A stretch of DNA of 64,000 bases from NCBI GenBank assembly GCA_013398055.1, contig VZRS01003931.1, positions 31,001 through 95,000 of the forward strand. Direction: 5' to 3'. This DNA comes from Ifrita kowaldi (taxonomy: Eukaryota; Chordata; Aves; Passeriformes; Cinclosomatidae). The translations under genes and the position numbers were made by a program. Position 1 is the first letter of the stretch; every line of letters begins with the position of its first letter. Of this stretch, positions 1-12,400 are shown piece by piece. The notes under the pieces are model-generated. The model had not been told where the DNA came from. It searched no databases and saw nothing but the letters and a program-made list of their open reading frames with translations.

Positions 1-1290
1 ATTCCATCTGCACCCAGCTTGCATTCTAACACTTAGACAGGGTGAGTGAAGGTGTGGATTTCCAGCACACCTGAGTTTTCCAGCTGGGGAGCCCCAGAGA
101 AGGTTTGCCTCCTGTTTATCATTTCCCTGCTCCATCCCCAGCCCTATGACCCCTTTGTTTTGCCCTGCACAAGCACTGGTGCTGTTCTGACTCCATAAGC
201 TGGTTCAGGGAGCAAATCCCTTTGGGGGAGGGAATAAATATTCCCACTGCCTTAGGCCCTTTCAGCAGCAGACACACTACATCTGCTCAGGGAAATTGTG
301 AAAGGCGACTTGGAGGGTGCAGCTTCAGAGAAAGAAGTTTTGTTTTGAAGGAGCCATGTGTGCAATCTGCTCTCCCTTTGCTGGAGAGCTGCCAGAAGAG
401 CTCCGGCATCAAGGACAAACGTCAGCGCCGTCCCTCAAAGGCACAGCACACCACTGGCACTGCTGCAGGAGAGCTCCAGTTCTCCAACCCACCCAAACCT
501 TGGGCTTCTTCAGCCTCCAGGGGTTTAAGGATTACACAGGACAGCTCTGAGATTCTGTGACAGGGACAAAAACTTCTCTGGGCTGCCAATTATCTCCACT
601 GTGCCCCCGCTCCGACGCACCCTCTGCGCAGCAGAGACCTTCCCTACCACTTTTATCTGTGCTTGAGCTGGAATAGTTTTTCCTACGGAAACTTTATGTT
701 CTGGTTCTTTCGCCTTCGCTAAAAAACTGGAGCAGAAGTTTAAATATGACCCTTTTCCGGGCTGGTAAGCAGCAGGGAAGCACTCATTTTGCGCTCCTTA
801 CCTTCCCGAGGTAAAGTAGGTCCCAAAAACCGCTCAAGGAGTTGAAAGTGCCGTTTCAAGCAGAGCTTAAAGCAAACTAAGCCTGCAGTGCCACCGAAAG
901 GGGCAGTCCCGCTGTCCCTGCCACCTCCTGCGCTGGCATCAGCTGGCTGCTGCCTGGTCCACTCTTCTCTCCTCCTGACATTATCCTCGAGATGCCAAGT
1001 GCACCCAGACAAGCAGAGCAGGATCACCCCTCCAGCAGCACGCAGCCTCACCCTGCTTTACACCCCTCATAAATTCAATAAAAATCTTTCCAGATACATG
1101 GTTACTGTTTGGGTTAAACTAAGCCTTATCATCACCCGTACTTCTTACCTTTAAGGTATTTCCAAAAGCTCCACATCCTCACCTTGCTCTGCTTTGCCTG
1201 TTTATCTCAGCTTCTATTTATAGGCTTTTTTCCCCCTGCATTAATTACCAGCAAACTCGCCGACTCCTAGCAAAGACATTTTTGCCCCAC
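1..1290. other. Intergenic or intronic sequence, no gene recognised
   Basis: Mixed-composition single-copy DNA. One minus-strand frame at 740-1051 begins with a basic then hydrophobic stretch resembling a signal peptide (MRLRAAGGVILLCLSG), and it lies next to the CpG island at 1300-2560. I recognise no homology and no splice support, so it is not called as a gene. A TATA-like TATTTATAGG lies near 1215. Confidence 0.5.
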
Positions 1291-1523
1291 TGCCTCCCTG
1301 CGACCCCCGCAAGCGGAAAACCGCCGGGTTTGGGGGGCCCTGCCCAGGCACGAGCTGTGAAGAGTTAAACCCTGGGGCCGGCAGCCTTCACCTGCCGCTG
1401 CCCGTGTCGCTGATAAGGGACATTGGCTGCGGCCCCGCGCGGTCACGGCCGAGAGCCGGCCGCTGGGAGAACGGGGATCCTCGGCCGCCTCCGCAGCGGA
1501 TCCGCGACCCCTCGACCTCAGCC

Positions 1524-1668
1524 CGGCGGGACCCCCGCGACCCTAAGCGGACCCCGCATCCCTCCGCCCCCGGCGGGATCCCCCGAGCCCCTTATGGGAC
1601 TCCGCATCCCTTCAGCCCCGGCGGGACCTCCCGAGCCCCTCAAGGGACCCCCGCGCTCAGCCGGTCGG
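1524..1668. repeat. GC-rich tandem repeat, unit about 47 bp
   Basis: Roughly three degenerate units each starting CGGCGGGA and containing CCCGAGCCCCT, followed by a GGGAC..CCGC block. Unit lengths are about 43-48 bases. It is embedded in the CpG island. Confidence 0.55.
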
Positions 1669-2039
1669 GACGCCCCGACCTCAGCCCCTGCGTCCTCCCA
1701 CCGTGTCCCTCAGGAGACCTCAGCCCGGTGGGAGCCCGGCGTCTCCTAAGGGACTCCCCACGTCCCTCCGTCCCGGCAGCACCCCCTCACGCCCCCCACA
1801 CCGTCCCCGCTCACCTGCGGCCGCCGGGCCGGGAAAGGGCTCGCTCGCCCCCGGGATGGGGAGGGAAGAGGCGCTGGAAGCCCAGCGCCAACCCGGCCTG
1901 CGACGGCGGCAAGCGCGGCGCCTCCACCAAGTTTCCGGGCGGGGAAGAAAGTCGAAACCTACGTGAGAGGAGGAGGAGGCAGCGCAGCCGCTCAGGTGTC
2001 ACTCGCCCGGCACGGCTCAGCGCAGCCCTGCCCTCCCCT

Positions 2040-2085
2040 TACCACCGCCGCCGCCTCCTCCTCCTCCTCCGCCACCGCCTCCCCG
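2040..2085. repeat. Trinucleotide (CCG/CTC) tract
   Basis: Runs of CCG and CTC triplets next to one another within the CpG island; read on the other strand they give a poly-Gly frame. Confidence 0.6.
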
Positions 2086-2156
2086 GGCCGCGCACAGCCG
2101 GCGGCCTTGGCCCGCCCCGCCAGGGGAGCCGCCGGGGCTGGGGCGTGTCCCGGGCC

Positions 2157-2545
2157 TCGACCGCCCGCTGCCCTCAGGGCATCCCCGCTGCCCTCGGGGC
2201 ACGTCCGGGACCTCGGCTTCCCGCTCCCCTCAAGGCATTCCTGCTGCCCTCGGGGCGCGTCCGGGGCCTCGGCTTCCCGCTCCCCTCAGGGCATCCCCGC
2301 TGCCCTCGGGGCACGTCCGCGGCCTCGGCTTCCCGCTTCCCTCAGGGCATCCCCCGCTGCCCTCAGCGCAATTCCCCCTCGAGGCGATCCCGCCCGCCTC
2401 AGAGCGTTCCTGCTTCCTTCAGGGCATCCCCGCTGCCCTCAGGTCAATTTCCTTTACGTTCGCGGCAATTCCCACGGCCCTCGGGGCATTTCCCGCTGCC
2501 CTCAGGGCATCCCTGCTCCCCTCAGAGCATCCCTCCAATCCAAGC
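2157..2545. repeat. GC-rich minisatellite, units about 56 bp with shorter sub-repeats
   Basis: A block built from GGGCATCCCCGCTGCCCTC, GGGGCACGTCCG and CTCGGCTTCCCGCTCCC recurs with unit length near 56 bases, then decays into shorter CTGCCCTCAGGGCAT units toward 2545. It accounts for the long open frames across it. Confidence 0.65.
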
Positions 2546-2560
2546 CAAAAATTCCTGCTC

Positions 2561-5500
2561 CCTTCAGGGGAAAGGATGGCACTGGATACAAGGGAGTGCT
2601 GATTTCCCTGTTGTTTCTATAAACTCCAAGTAGGTCCAGGTTCCACTGTTCCTTTTGAGACAACTCCGGGAACTCTCCTGCTTCACACCAGCAAAACGAC
2701 GAACCACACTCGTGGGGTTTAAAAGTTTCCGAGTTGTGTTAGCACGATATCCAAACTTGGAATTCCTCCCAAAGGAAGAGACCAACCCCCCCCAAGACCC
2801 AACTCATTATAGTTTCTGGGTTATAATTTCTTTCTCTCATTCATCACACAGCCTTGGAAATGCTCTTTCCGCAGACAAGAGGGCCATGAAGTAATAAAGA
2901 CAATGACGTTTCTGACAATAAAGAAGAAAAAAATAGAACTTTAAACCAGCGGTTTAGAGGAGGATTTATTAGGAAGGAAACCTTTGTACATTGAGAGGTA
3001 ATGTAGTGCAGGTGGAACTAGCACACGCCTGTCTGCACTTGATCATTTAGGATATCCCAGAGTTGCTGATGCAGACCTAAATGGAGGGAGGAGAAAGTGC
3101 TTCCCATGTCCTGAAAACACCTTCTCTGCTTTAATAGGGCGGGGAATCTGTGTTATTCAATAATATTCAATAAATAAGAGAAGGGAACATCTTTTATTTG
3201 GGAACTGGCACCAAATGATCTTTAAGGTCCTTTCCAATCCAAGCCAAATAATTCTATGATTTTATATCAGTTTTTAATTCACTTTGTCCATTTTGTGTCA
3301 AATTTCTTTTGGAGTCTTTCTGGGTCTTTGCTGCATCATTAATTCCTTCTGTTCCCTGTTTTTGTCAGCTGAAGTCTTCCAATGAGGGGCTGTGAGCTGT
3401 GCTTGGGAGTGAGTGAGGGATCTTCATGTTGCACAGGTGAGGCTCTAGGAGATGCACCGTGTACTGAAAAAGCAGTAAGGCCCTTTTATTATTTTATTTA
3501 GATTATTGTTGGAAATCTAATGGAATCGAGGCACACCAACAATCCATCTTTGCCCACATGAGATCCACGTTTCCACAGGACATGAAGTGTAAAGTGGTTT
3601 TGTAGGGCCCAGCTGAGAACTGTGAGCCAGCTTCGCAAACCCATCGATTTTGGTTAAGATAAATTAAATGTCAGATAGGATTTCCTCTGAAGCACCAAGG
3701 CTGAGGAGGCTGGGTAGAACCCATCAGATCATTCTGAACAAAAGATATTTTAGGAATAAAGCTGGAAGTGCATTGCCAGCTCAGACATGAGCACCAGAGC
3801 CTGGTGCAGAGACATCAGGCTGGGTCTGCACCCAACCTCACACCTGAGCCTGAACTCATGAATCCAGAACTCATTTACACTGAACAGTCTGGCCTGTAAA
3901 CAGGCAAAGCTTAAGCTGAGCTCCGTAGAGCTGGAGCACTCCCGAGGGGAGAGGTTTAAACTTTAGCACAGACCAATTCCCTCTTCTGTGCTCCAGAGTG
4001 AGGACAGGAAATGTGTGGGTGAGCTTGGGATATTAGGGAGACAAACCCCAGGGAAATCTCAAATAGATGCAAATCTTCAAAACGAGGAATTCTGTCTAGT
4101 TAGCACTCGCTGGAGATTTTTATCAGGTGTTTCTGAGTGGACTGCGTGACCATCCATAATTAAGGTCTGGTGAAAGTTTATTGTATAAGCGTGCTGGAAT
4201 TTTGGTTTGGTTTTGTAATAAAGGAATCCCACTGAGTCATGGCTACTAAATGGACTCATAGAGGACACAGATCTCTTCTGCAGAGCTAACACAAATGTAA
4301 AGAACTGAAATTAATTTGTTTTTTTAGTCCGGGCGAAAGGAGCCACATCTTAAATAAGGCTTGGCTTGATGACACGAAGGCTTTGCTGTATTACTGGTTC
4401 CTACCTGCTCCTGTTCCTGCCCTGGCAACAAGGCACACCAACCCTTAGCTCTGCACCGTGAACCAGATCAGGACACTGATCCAGCTGAAAAACAAACCAG
4501 CTGAAAAGCTCTATAAATGTTTTATGTAAAATATATAAACACATTTAAAATAGATGGATATCTTTTTAAAGCCAAATAGAGTTCCCCAATCTAGTTTATA
4601 ATTCAGAGATGGAATGGAGGGATGAGATTCTTCCCTAGAATTGCTAAGGAAGCAGTCAGAAGAGCAAAGTGGCTAAATATGAAACTGTTCCTGGTGAAGA
4701 AGGATCCCAAACCGCAGCTGAATATTCAGTTTGCAAAGTGTGAATTAATTGCTCCACTGGATTGTTGTGCTGGCAGTTAATGTGTTGTGTAAACCTGAAG
4801 AGAAGGCTCAGATGTAAATGTTTTGCATGGAAAACATCCCAAGATTCGGGAGAGAAATAGTTTCTGGGGTAACACTCAAATGGTGACTTTGGTTAAATGA
4901 ATGTTGCTGAGAATCTCAGTCCACTGTGCCTTCTCTGGCACCTCTCACAAGCCCCACACTCTGCTGGTCTTCACTACTGATTTTGAAACACCAAAGCTCT
5001 GCACAACTCAAGGAGTTTTTATTTACTAGCACTTCTGCTGAATTACTTGTGCGGCTTTTTGAGAGCTGCAAAGACTCTCTGTCCCAAAATCCAGCAATCT
5101 CAGGTCGAGTTTTATCTGCTCTCAGTGCTGATAATTTCCTCTGTGTGATTTGTACAGTAACCACTGTGTGGGAAAGATTATGGGCCACACACCTGAGCAG
5201 TGCATGTGTCAGGATTAAAATGCAGCTTCCTGGCAAACAGAATTAAAAATATCAACTGAATAAACTTGCATGTTCACAGATTATTAATTCTTTTATTTCA
5301 TGGGAAGATTCAGACAGCTTTTTTTTTTTTTAAATCTGAAAATAGGTATTCAATAAGCAAAATAATAGGAAAAATAACAGCAGGAAAATTGGATGAGAAA
5401 GCAAAAATCACACCACACAAAGACCTATAGATTAGTTTAATCCCATTAAAGTTGCATAAAACTTGGTAGCTGTGTGTGTGGCTATTGTCCTCTTGTGGGA

Positions 5501-8500
5501 ATGTGCAAGGAATATATGACTGCACAGCATTAATTTGGGACTCAACTTTGATGTTTCATCACAAACAAACCGAAATTCCCAACCCACACATAAGAATGTA
5601 AACACAATTAAAAAACAAATCCCACAAACAAGGAGAGAGAGTCATCCCAGGAATTTATGATTAAATGGCCTGGAATCTCCCTTTGTGGAAAGCAGAGGGA
5701 TGGAAGCACGTGTGCATGAGGACACAGGGCATTCTGGTGAATCCAAGGTCCCAAACACAGTTTGGATTCATTCTGCCAGATTCTAGAACTTCTTCTGTTG
5801 CTTTTGCAGTATTTTGTTATGTTTGCTGCAAATTATTGCTACCTGTGCATTGCATACTGTATTTTATAGGGAGCAGAGTCCCAGGGGCTGGAATTTATAA
5901 ATGGGAGCAAACAGGACTATTAAGAAATAAAACATAAGAATCTTGTGTGCGTTAGTAATGATTTCAGACTATTTTACATTATCTTTCCTCGTGGTGTTTC
6001 GTTAACAGTGGGCAGTTATTAACAATGTTGGAGTACTTTATTTGATGGATCTGTAGAATGTTTTCATTAGATGTAAACAGACTGATTCTCTGCTTCCAGA
6101 AAAGTGCCTGTTGGCAGATATAAAGGGGGCATCTGGCTTTTCTTACGAGGGGAACAACCCATCTGGCTTTTTGCAGTGGAGCAGATATGATAATATAAGG
6201 ATGAAAAAAAGTACATTAAGCAAATCACTTTCTGGGTTTGCTGTTGTGAATAATATTGATGCCTATTCCTAATTTTTATATGATACTGTTGAAATGCTGC
6301 AGCTGCTTTGTAACCAACTCAGATTTCTCTTTATCATAATGCTTCTGTTGCAGTATTTTAAATGAAAGTTCAGAAGTACTTCACCAAGACAAATACTGTA
6401 GCAAGAGATAAAATAATATTGCATTAGGCCAATTTTGGGTCCCACTGAATTCTCCATTATTATTTTACAGGAGTGGACTTGATCTTTCGTGGTGCTTAGA
6501 CCAAAAGCCTGACTCCCCTTCCTTATTAATTTCTTGAAGAAAAGAGATAAGGTACCACCAAGTTTCCAGCAATTATTTCTGTATAGCAAGTATGGTGCTC
6601 AATTTACTTTATAGCCTGTCATTGCAGCACTATTCTCTTAGTTAAAACTGATACCAGATACTGAGTAGAGTTGATCCAGTTCAAGAATATTATCTATACA
6701 GTTTTGTGCCTGGGAGGTACCGCTGCTCTCTGATACAGAGTCTGTTGTAAATAATGTGCTCCTGCAGGGTTTAGAATTTGACCTCCAGCCACATTTGTTC
6801 TGCTAACTGGTTAAAAACAAACTTGATTTTCTGTCTGTGTTTATGAGCTTCTTGGGCAGCTGGGCCAGAGGAAAGGGCTGTGTGTGTCCAGGGGTGTTAT
6901 CCTGTCCCTAACAGGAAACACTTCCCCTTGGAGTCCCCAGTGAGGCTGTGCAGCTCAGATCTTCCTGGAGAGGCAGGAGCCACGGGAAGTCTGCAGCACA
7001 GCTCCTGGTGGGGCAAGCTCCCGGCCACGAGGGTTTGGGAGCAGCAGCAGCAGTGTCCATGGAATGCACAGCACAGTGTGGTTTTCCTGGAGCGTGTTCA
7101 GGCCTTGCTCAGTCATTATTGCAAGGTCAAAGAGCACCTTTATTTCTCCAGCATGAATGCAAAATACTCGGTAGGTGTGAGTTTGGGGAGTTTGATCACC
7201 TTTCATTTGGAGCTGTCTGCTAGAGGATAATCCTTGGGCCAGTCTTCTTCCAGTTTCACAAGGTGCTCTCTGCTTCAGCAAGGCCTGTTTGGCCACACAA
7301 CGTGTTGAAGACGCTTCCATTTGGAAAACTAAACCAGAGATCACCTTGGTTCATGCCACCACAACATCTTTCAAATAATTTTCAAAAGCAGAATCTCTCA
7401 AGGTGTCCCTTTTTTGTGGTATTTCACCCAGCCCTACATTTACAGCCTTGAGCCTGGGCTCAAGAAATTACTTCAGCAAGTCCTGAGTGTCAAACCAGGC
7501 CCAGGTACTGTGACAGCTGTGCAAAGAATGGTAAAGGATAAAGATAATGATCCTAAAACTCCTAAAAACTGACAGGTTCCTTTCATCAATTCTTCATCAA
7601 CAGATTGCTGCAAGCCCTTCAGCACAGCAGGTGCCAGAGCAATTTAAATGTGCACATAGAAAATATCTCCACAGAGATTACTGCTTTGGTGCCTGATTTT
7701 CACTCACTTCTGGAATGGAAGAGAGGCTCAGTGTCCGTTTATTTAACAGTGTTTAGCACCACCCTACAGCAGAGTGAAGAAGCATCTTGATATCAGGCCA
7801 TGTTGAAATGTTTGTTAGAGAGGCAAAATGTACTGAGATAATTTGACATTTCTTTTGTCCGTGGAGTTTTCAGTTACTAACGTTGCCCTGGAACACCTCA
7901 GGTATTTACAAATCAATTTTTAATAACAGCAATATACATCCCAAAGGAATGTGGGATGGCTGCAAGTCTCATCAAGCTCTAACACAGATCTGGAGCCATA
8001 CTAGTTAAACACACTTTTCTTCAAAACTCTGCTCAGGCAGAGTGACATATTTCTAGTGAGACTCTTCAGTCTACACCAAAAAATAGACATATCCTGAGGA
8101 AAAACAAGATCCATCCAAATAATTGCTATGTGCTGCAGCTGGAGCTCTGTTTCCAGAAAATAGCTAAATATAAACATTCCTGACTGGATGGGTGGGAAGC
8201 CAAGGCTGCCTTGCAGCAAAGATACCCACGAAATAGGATTATCTATTAACAAGCTAATCCACAAGAATTCCTTCTGCACTGAGAAGGAGATCAGAGAAAG
8301 AAGCAATACAGCACAATGATATAATTAATAGGACTTCTCTGGAAATGCCACTGTGGCATCTGCTACGAGTTGTTTCTCACATTCCTGGACCAAGCTACTT
8401 CATTTCCAAATCCAGAGGTTACATTTTGCTGGCTGTCAGTCAGGAACTCTGCACACCATCCCAGGGGACCTGCAGCTCTGGTTTTCCTCTGCTTGCTGCA

Positions 8501-9380
8501 GTGCCACTGGAGATGATGTAAGAAGGAGCCACAAGTTCGGTGGTGCTGTCCCAGATTCCAGCTTGGAAAGGACACTGCAACCCCAGCTGTATGACTTTAT
8601 ATAATCTTTGTACTTGTACATCACTTCTGCTTTTTTAGGTGACCTCTAAAATAGAAATCTGAAGTGTCACAACAATAATACAGCTGTAAAAATAGAATAA
8701 ACCTTTCATAGGAATACTTTAACACAATTCTGTCACAACTTGGAGCTGGGTTTTGCCAGACCCAGTCATTAAATCCTGCATAAATCCTGTACTTTGGGCT
8801 CTTTTCTGGAGAAATGTAATTCTGCAGAGTTGCCACCTGAAATCCCGGACCAGATGCCACAGATTTTCGGAGAGTTTTCATGGATGTATTACACGAGCTT
8901 CCTGGCCATAATTATGGATCTTTTCAGTAATGAGAGTCCTCCGTGGTGCTTCCCCATGACGCTGAATTCAGATGCAAGGGGTGGTGGTAAGTCCGGTTAA
9001 AAACAAAGGTGCTGCGTGTGACACAGCACATTCCAACCTGGTTCTCCTCCTGCCAGTTCTCCCCCTGAGCACTCAGGTCATCATCTGCGGAAACCAAGGA
9101 TTTTGTGCTTTGGTACACAAGCCTATTTGAGGGTATTTTATAGGCCCGTCTTGTCAAACGCTGAGAGCAGCCCTCAGAGACTGTTCTGACCAGTTTTAGC
9201 AGCCTGCCTTGAATTCAAGCTATGCGTGACTTGGGAAGAACGAGCTCGTTAAATACATTCCAGAGGTGACTTAGCATAAGAAAGAAACACACCTCTTCCG
9301 TGCAGGGCTAGCAAATGTGCTGCTAAATCAGGTGGCGTTTGCCTGGGAATAATTTGCTTGGCTCAAGTTAAGATTCTGCT
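2561..9380. other. Gene-poor single-copy sequence
   Basis: AT-rich DNA without recognisable exons, RNA genes or long conserved frames. The only repeat I can name is the CR1 tail at 3190-3268. Short T- and A-runs occur (for example a T-run near 5319). Confidence 0.55.
3190..3268 (+). mobile_element. CR1 LINE 3' end fragment
   Basis: The segment TTTAAGGTCCTTTCCAATCC followed by AATTCTATGATTTTAT is the typical 3' end of avian CR1 elements in sense direction. Only the last 60-80 bases are recognisable, as expected for a heavily 5'-truncated old copy. Confidence 0.7.
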
Positions 9381-9383
9381 GCC

Positions 9384-9475
9384 TGAACATAATAACAGAG
9401 GTTGGGATAAAGCAACATAATAAAAGTCTGAACGTAGTAAATGTCTGAACATAATAAAAGAGGTTGGGATGAGGC
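9384..9475. repeat. Short degenerate tandem repeat
   Basis: CTGAACATAATAA and GAGGTTGGGAT blocks recur (CTGAACATAATAACAG, CTGAACGTAGTAAATG, CTGAACATAATAAAAG), giving about 2-3 degenerate units. It is not an array with spacers. Confidence 0.55.
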
Positions 9476-12400
9476 ATGTCTGCCTCCAGCCTGGTCACCC
9501 ACACTTCTAAGAGCTTCAAAATACTGAAAGAAGTAAAAATAGGTGGACTGGGAAAATGAAGGAATCTGGTATGAAAGAGTTACTTTCAGAACTAGAATAT
9601 GTCTGTGACTGCAGTCAGATATTTTAAATAGATCTTCACCAGAAGAGCCTTCATTTGTGTTTTGACCAACGTGTTCCTATGATGGACCTGACTGAAAAGA
9701 GCCTGCTCCATGCCAGTTCTCTCCTGGACTGGATTCATTATTGCACAGTAAAACAAGAAATGTGCTCAAGAGATTCCTTTAATAATAATTTTAATAAAAA
9801 CTCAAGGGATGCCAGGTGAAATGGAACACAGATCTGTCATGTAATATTCACTGAAGTACATAAATTAAATGTTCTCTTTTGGTCATAGCCCACTTTAACT
9901 TTCCCTTTTGATTGAAATGTGGAGCCCAGCTCTGAATTCAGAAGAAATGCAACAACTACAGTTTGTCCTCCTCAGAGAAGGGGTATTTAGGAACCAGCTG
10001 CTCTGGGAATATCATCTGCTGTATCCTGGTGTGTTTGCTGACAGGAAGTGATTTGACGTTAAATCTACTCAAGATCAGAAATCACTGCTCACTTCTAGTG
10101 TTATCCTTTCTACATTTTTCAGAAGATTCAATGGTCAAGGTAATGCTCATTATATATTAAAAACTGGAAAAAAAAAAACCAACTAATCAAGCAAAAAAGC
10201 CAAACCCACGAATTCTACATCCCTGCTTAAGTGAGGGCTATCCAAACTATCAATCTGCATACCAGGGTTTAGCCAGTTAAGAATTTCTTCAGCTGTGGGA
10301 CTGAAATATATCCCCAAAAATGAATTACCAAAACAATATTCTCAACTGCCTACTCCATCCCATAGATCCAGCAATTCCCTCCTGTGACTGAAGATGCTTT
10401 ACTTTTGGTTGTGCAGCTCACAGGACATCTTTTGATTTCTAGCCCAGCTGCATTCCTCATCAGCTGTGGAAGTTCCCCTCTGCTGATGAGTCCAAGTTTG
10501 TCTTCTTTACTCATAACACTTGGTCCTTCTTAATCTCTTTTCCCCTAATCATTAAAAGCACTTTGCAGATATTAACGTGCAGATTTGCCTGCTGGCAGAC
10601 TCCCAGTTTCCAGTCCAGGTTACTGATTTTGAAACCGTGGTTTAGTCCCTACAGCACAACAAAGAATCTGTTTAACAGAACTCAAGGAGCTGCTTTTATT
10701 CTTATTTACATCAGCTTGTATTTGTCTTTATTCTTTTGATAATTGTGGAAATTAACTCAGCACTGCTCTTGCTCTCTGCGAGAAGGAAACTTCCTGAGTG
10801 GTTTCATTTGCTGCTGGGGATAGGAAGGCTCGTGTGTGGAATTTTTGGAAGAATTTGCCAGATAAGGCCCCAGGTCCAAGCCAGGCATGCTATTTTTATC
10901 TCTGATATGACTCTGAGTTGCAGCAGTGATGTTACAGTAGCAGTTAATTTGCGGTTCAAAGCGAGGTAAAAGGCAACTTGATACTCAGTAATTTCGTATT
11001 ATTAAACATTGGTGATGAACTGTTACTTCTGAAAAGGCTATTTTGTAAGTCCATCACAAGGAAATTCCTTTTTCTTGGCATTGGGATGTTGCTTCCATGG
11101 ATTTGGCACAGAGCAGTGTGAATCCATCACATTGTTGCAATCCAGAGCAAACTTTGGTTCAAATAAGATAATACTCAAATGAAATAAGGGGACAGCTGGA
11201 TTAATGATGGTTAGCTGTCTGTGCACAAACAAAAATGCTGATACCAACACAGACTTTTCAGCTCAGCAGAACCTCTGCAAACAGCGACGTTCTCTGCCTG
11301 GCTCCAGCAACACTGCAGGTGTGGGTATGAGTAAAGGAGCAGGTGAAAAACCTGTCCCTGGATGACACCAAGCTCAGGGAGAAAAAGAGTCCTGGAGCCC
11401 TTGCCAAGTGTGGTCAGAGTACAACAAATGAAGATGAGCTTGCTCTAAACACTGCAGCTAAACTTTAAGCTGGTCTTAAAGGAACAGATCATGTGGTAGC
11501 TGAGGCTTGAACTTTTCTTGCTGCTCTCCGCTCTCAAGCTGCCTTTATAACAAAAAAATTCTCAGTGCCCAATTTCCCTTTTCCCTGAGGAATGGTTGGG
11601 TTTTGGGGATTTTTGCTGAATATCCTGGCTGCTCCTAGCTGAGCCCTGTGCTGGCAGCAGGATCTGATGGAGAATGAGCCCTGCTCAACCCCAGGTTTTG
11701 TAGTGGTTTCACTGCTTCAGCAAAGAGATTTGTGGGTTTATTTTCATATCAATTAATGCCCACAAGCACAGCAGGCAAAGTGCTTAGATTCAGCTGTTAC
11801 TTTTCCAATCCACATTGCTATGAGCACACACACTGATAATATTACTGACATTTGGACTTTTACTCCCTTACCTGTAACATTTCAGCTACAAAGCATAAAA
11901 AATCTGTGAGGATAATCCCACCAATCCAGCTGTTTTGTAATAGTTGTGACCTTCTGCTTGTCCTGGAAGCCTGAGGGTTAAAGAGCAGCTTTTTGGAAAC
12001 AACCTGTAGATCTTTGGCAACAATTTCAAAGTTTGATTTAAGTTCTTTCCCTTGCTCCATTACTCAGGGCTGCTCCTAACGAAGCTCCTTAGTGCCAGGA
12101 GAGCCGTGGGCATCCCTTCGGTCACTTGGCTTGTCCCTGAATGTCCCCTGCTGTCCCCCAGGGCTGTCCCTCCCTCGGGAGCACGGCAGTGCTAAGGTAG
12201 GAGTACCCTCTGCTGGCACGTTTTGTGCTGGGCTCTGTCCCACAGCTCTCCAGCCTGCTTCTGTTAGTCCGTAGCACATTTCCCAGTTGTCCCCACCTCC
12301 ACATATTCATTGGCAGATTTCCCTTCAGAGACATGTTTATACTTCAGCCCGTTTTACTATTCTACCTAAATTTTATATATTTTTTCATCATAGCGTGACA

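Larger units (their letters stand above)
1300..2560. promoter_or_regulatory. CpG island, probable promoter of an unresolved gene
   Basis: About 1.2 kb of very GC- and CpG-rich DNA with sharp borders to AT-rich sequence on both sides. It includes GC-rich tandem repeats and a CCG/CTC trinucleotide tract. A donor-like site (CCTAC|GTGAGAGG) lies at about 1961 on the plus strand. Long open frames here (for example 1404-2633) arise from the lack of AT-rich stop codons and have proline/arginine/serine-rich, repetitive translations. Direction and gene identity are not resolved. Confidence 0.6.

Noticed and set aside
1404..2633. 409-codon plus-strand frame
   Set aside because: It lies entirely in the GC-rich island and its tandem repeats, where stop codons are rare. 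The translation is low-complexity Pro/Arg/Ser and there is no recognisable domain.
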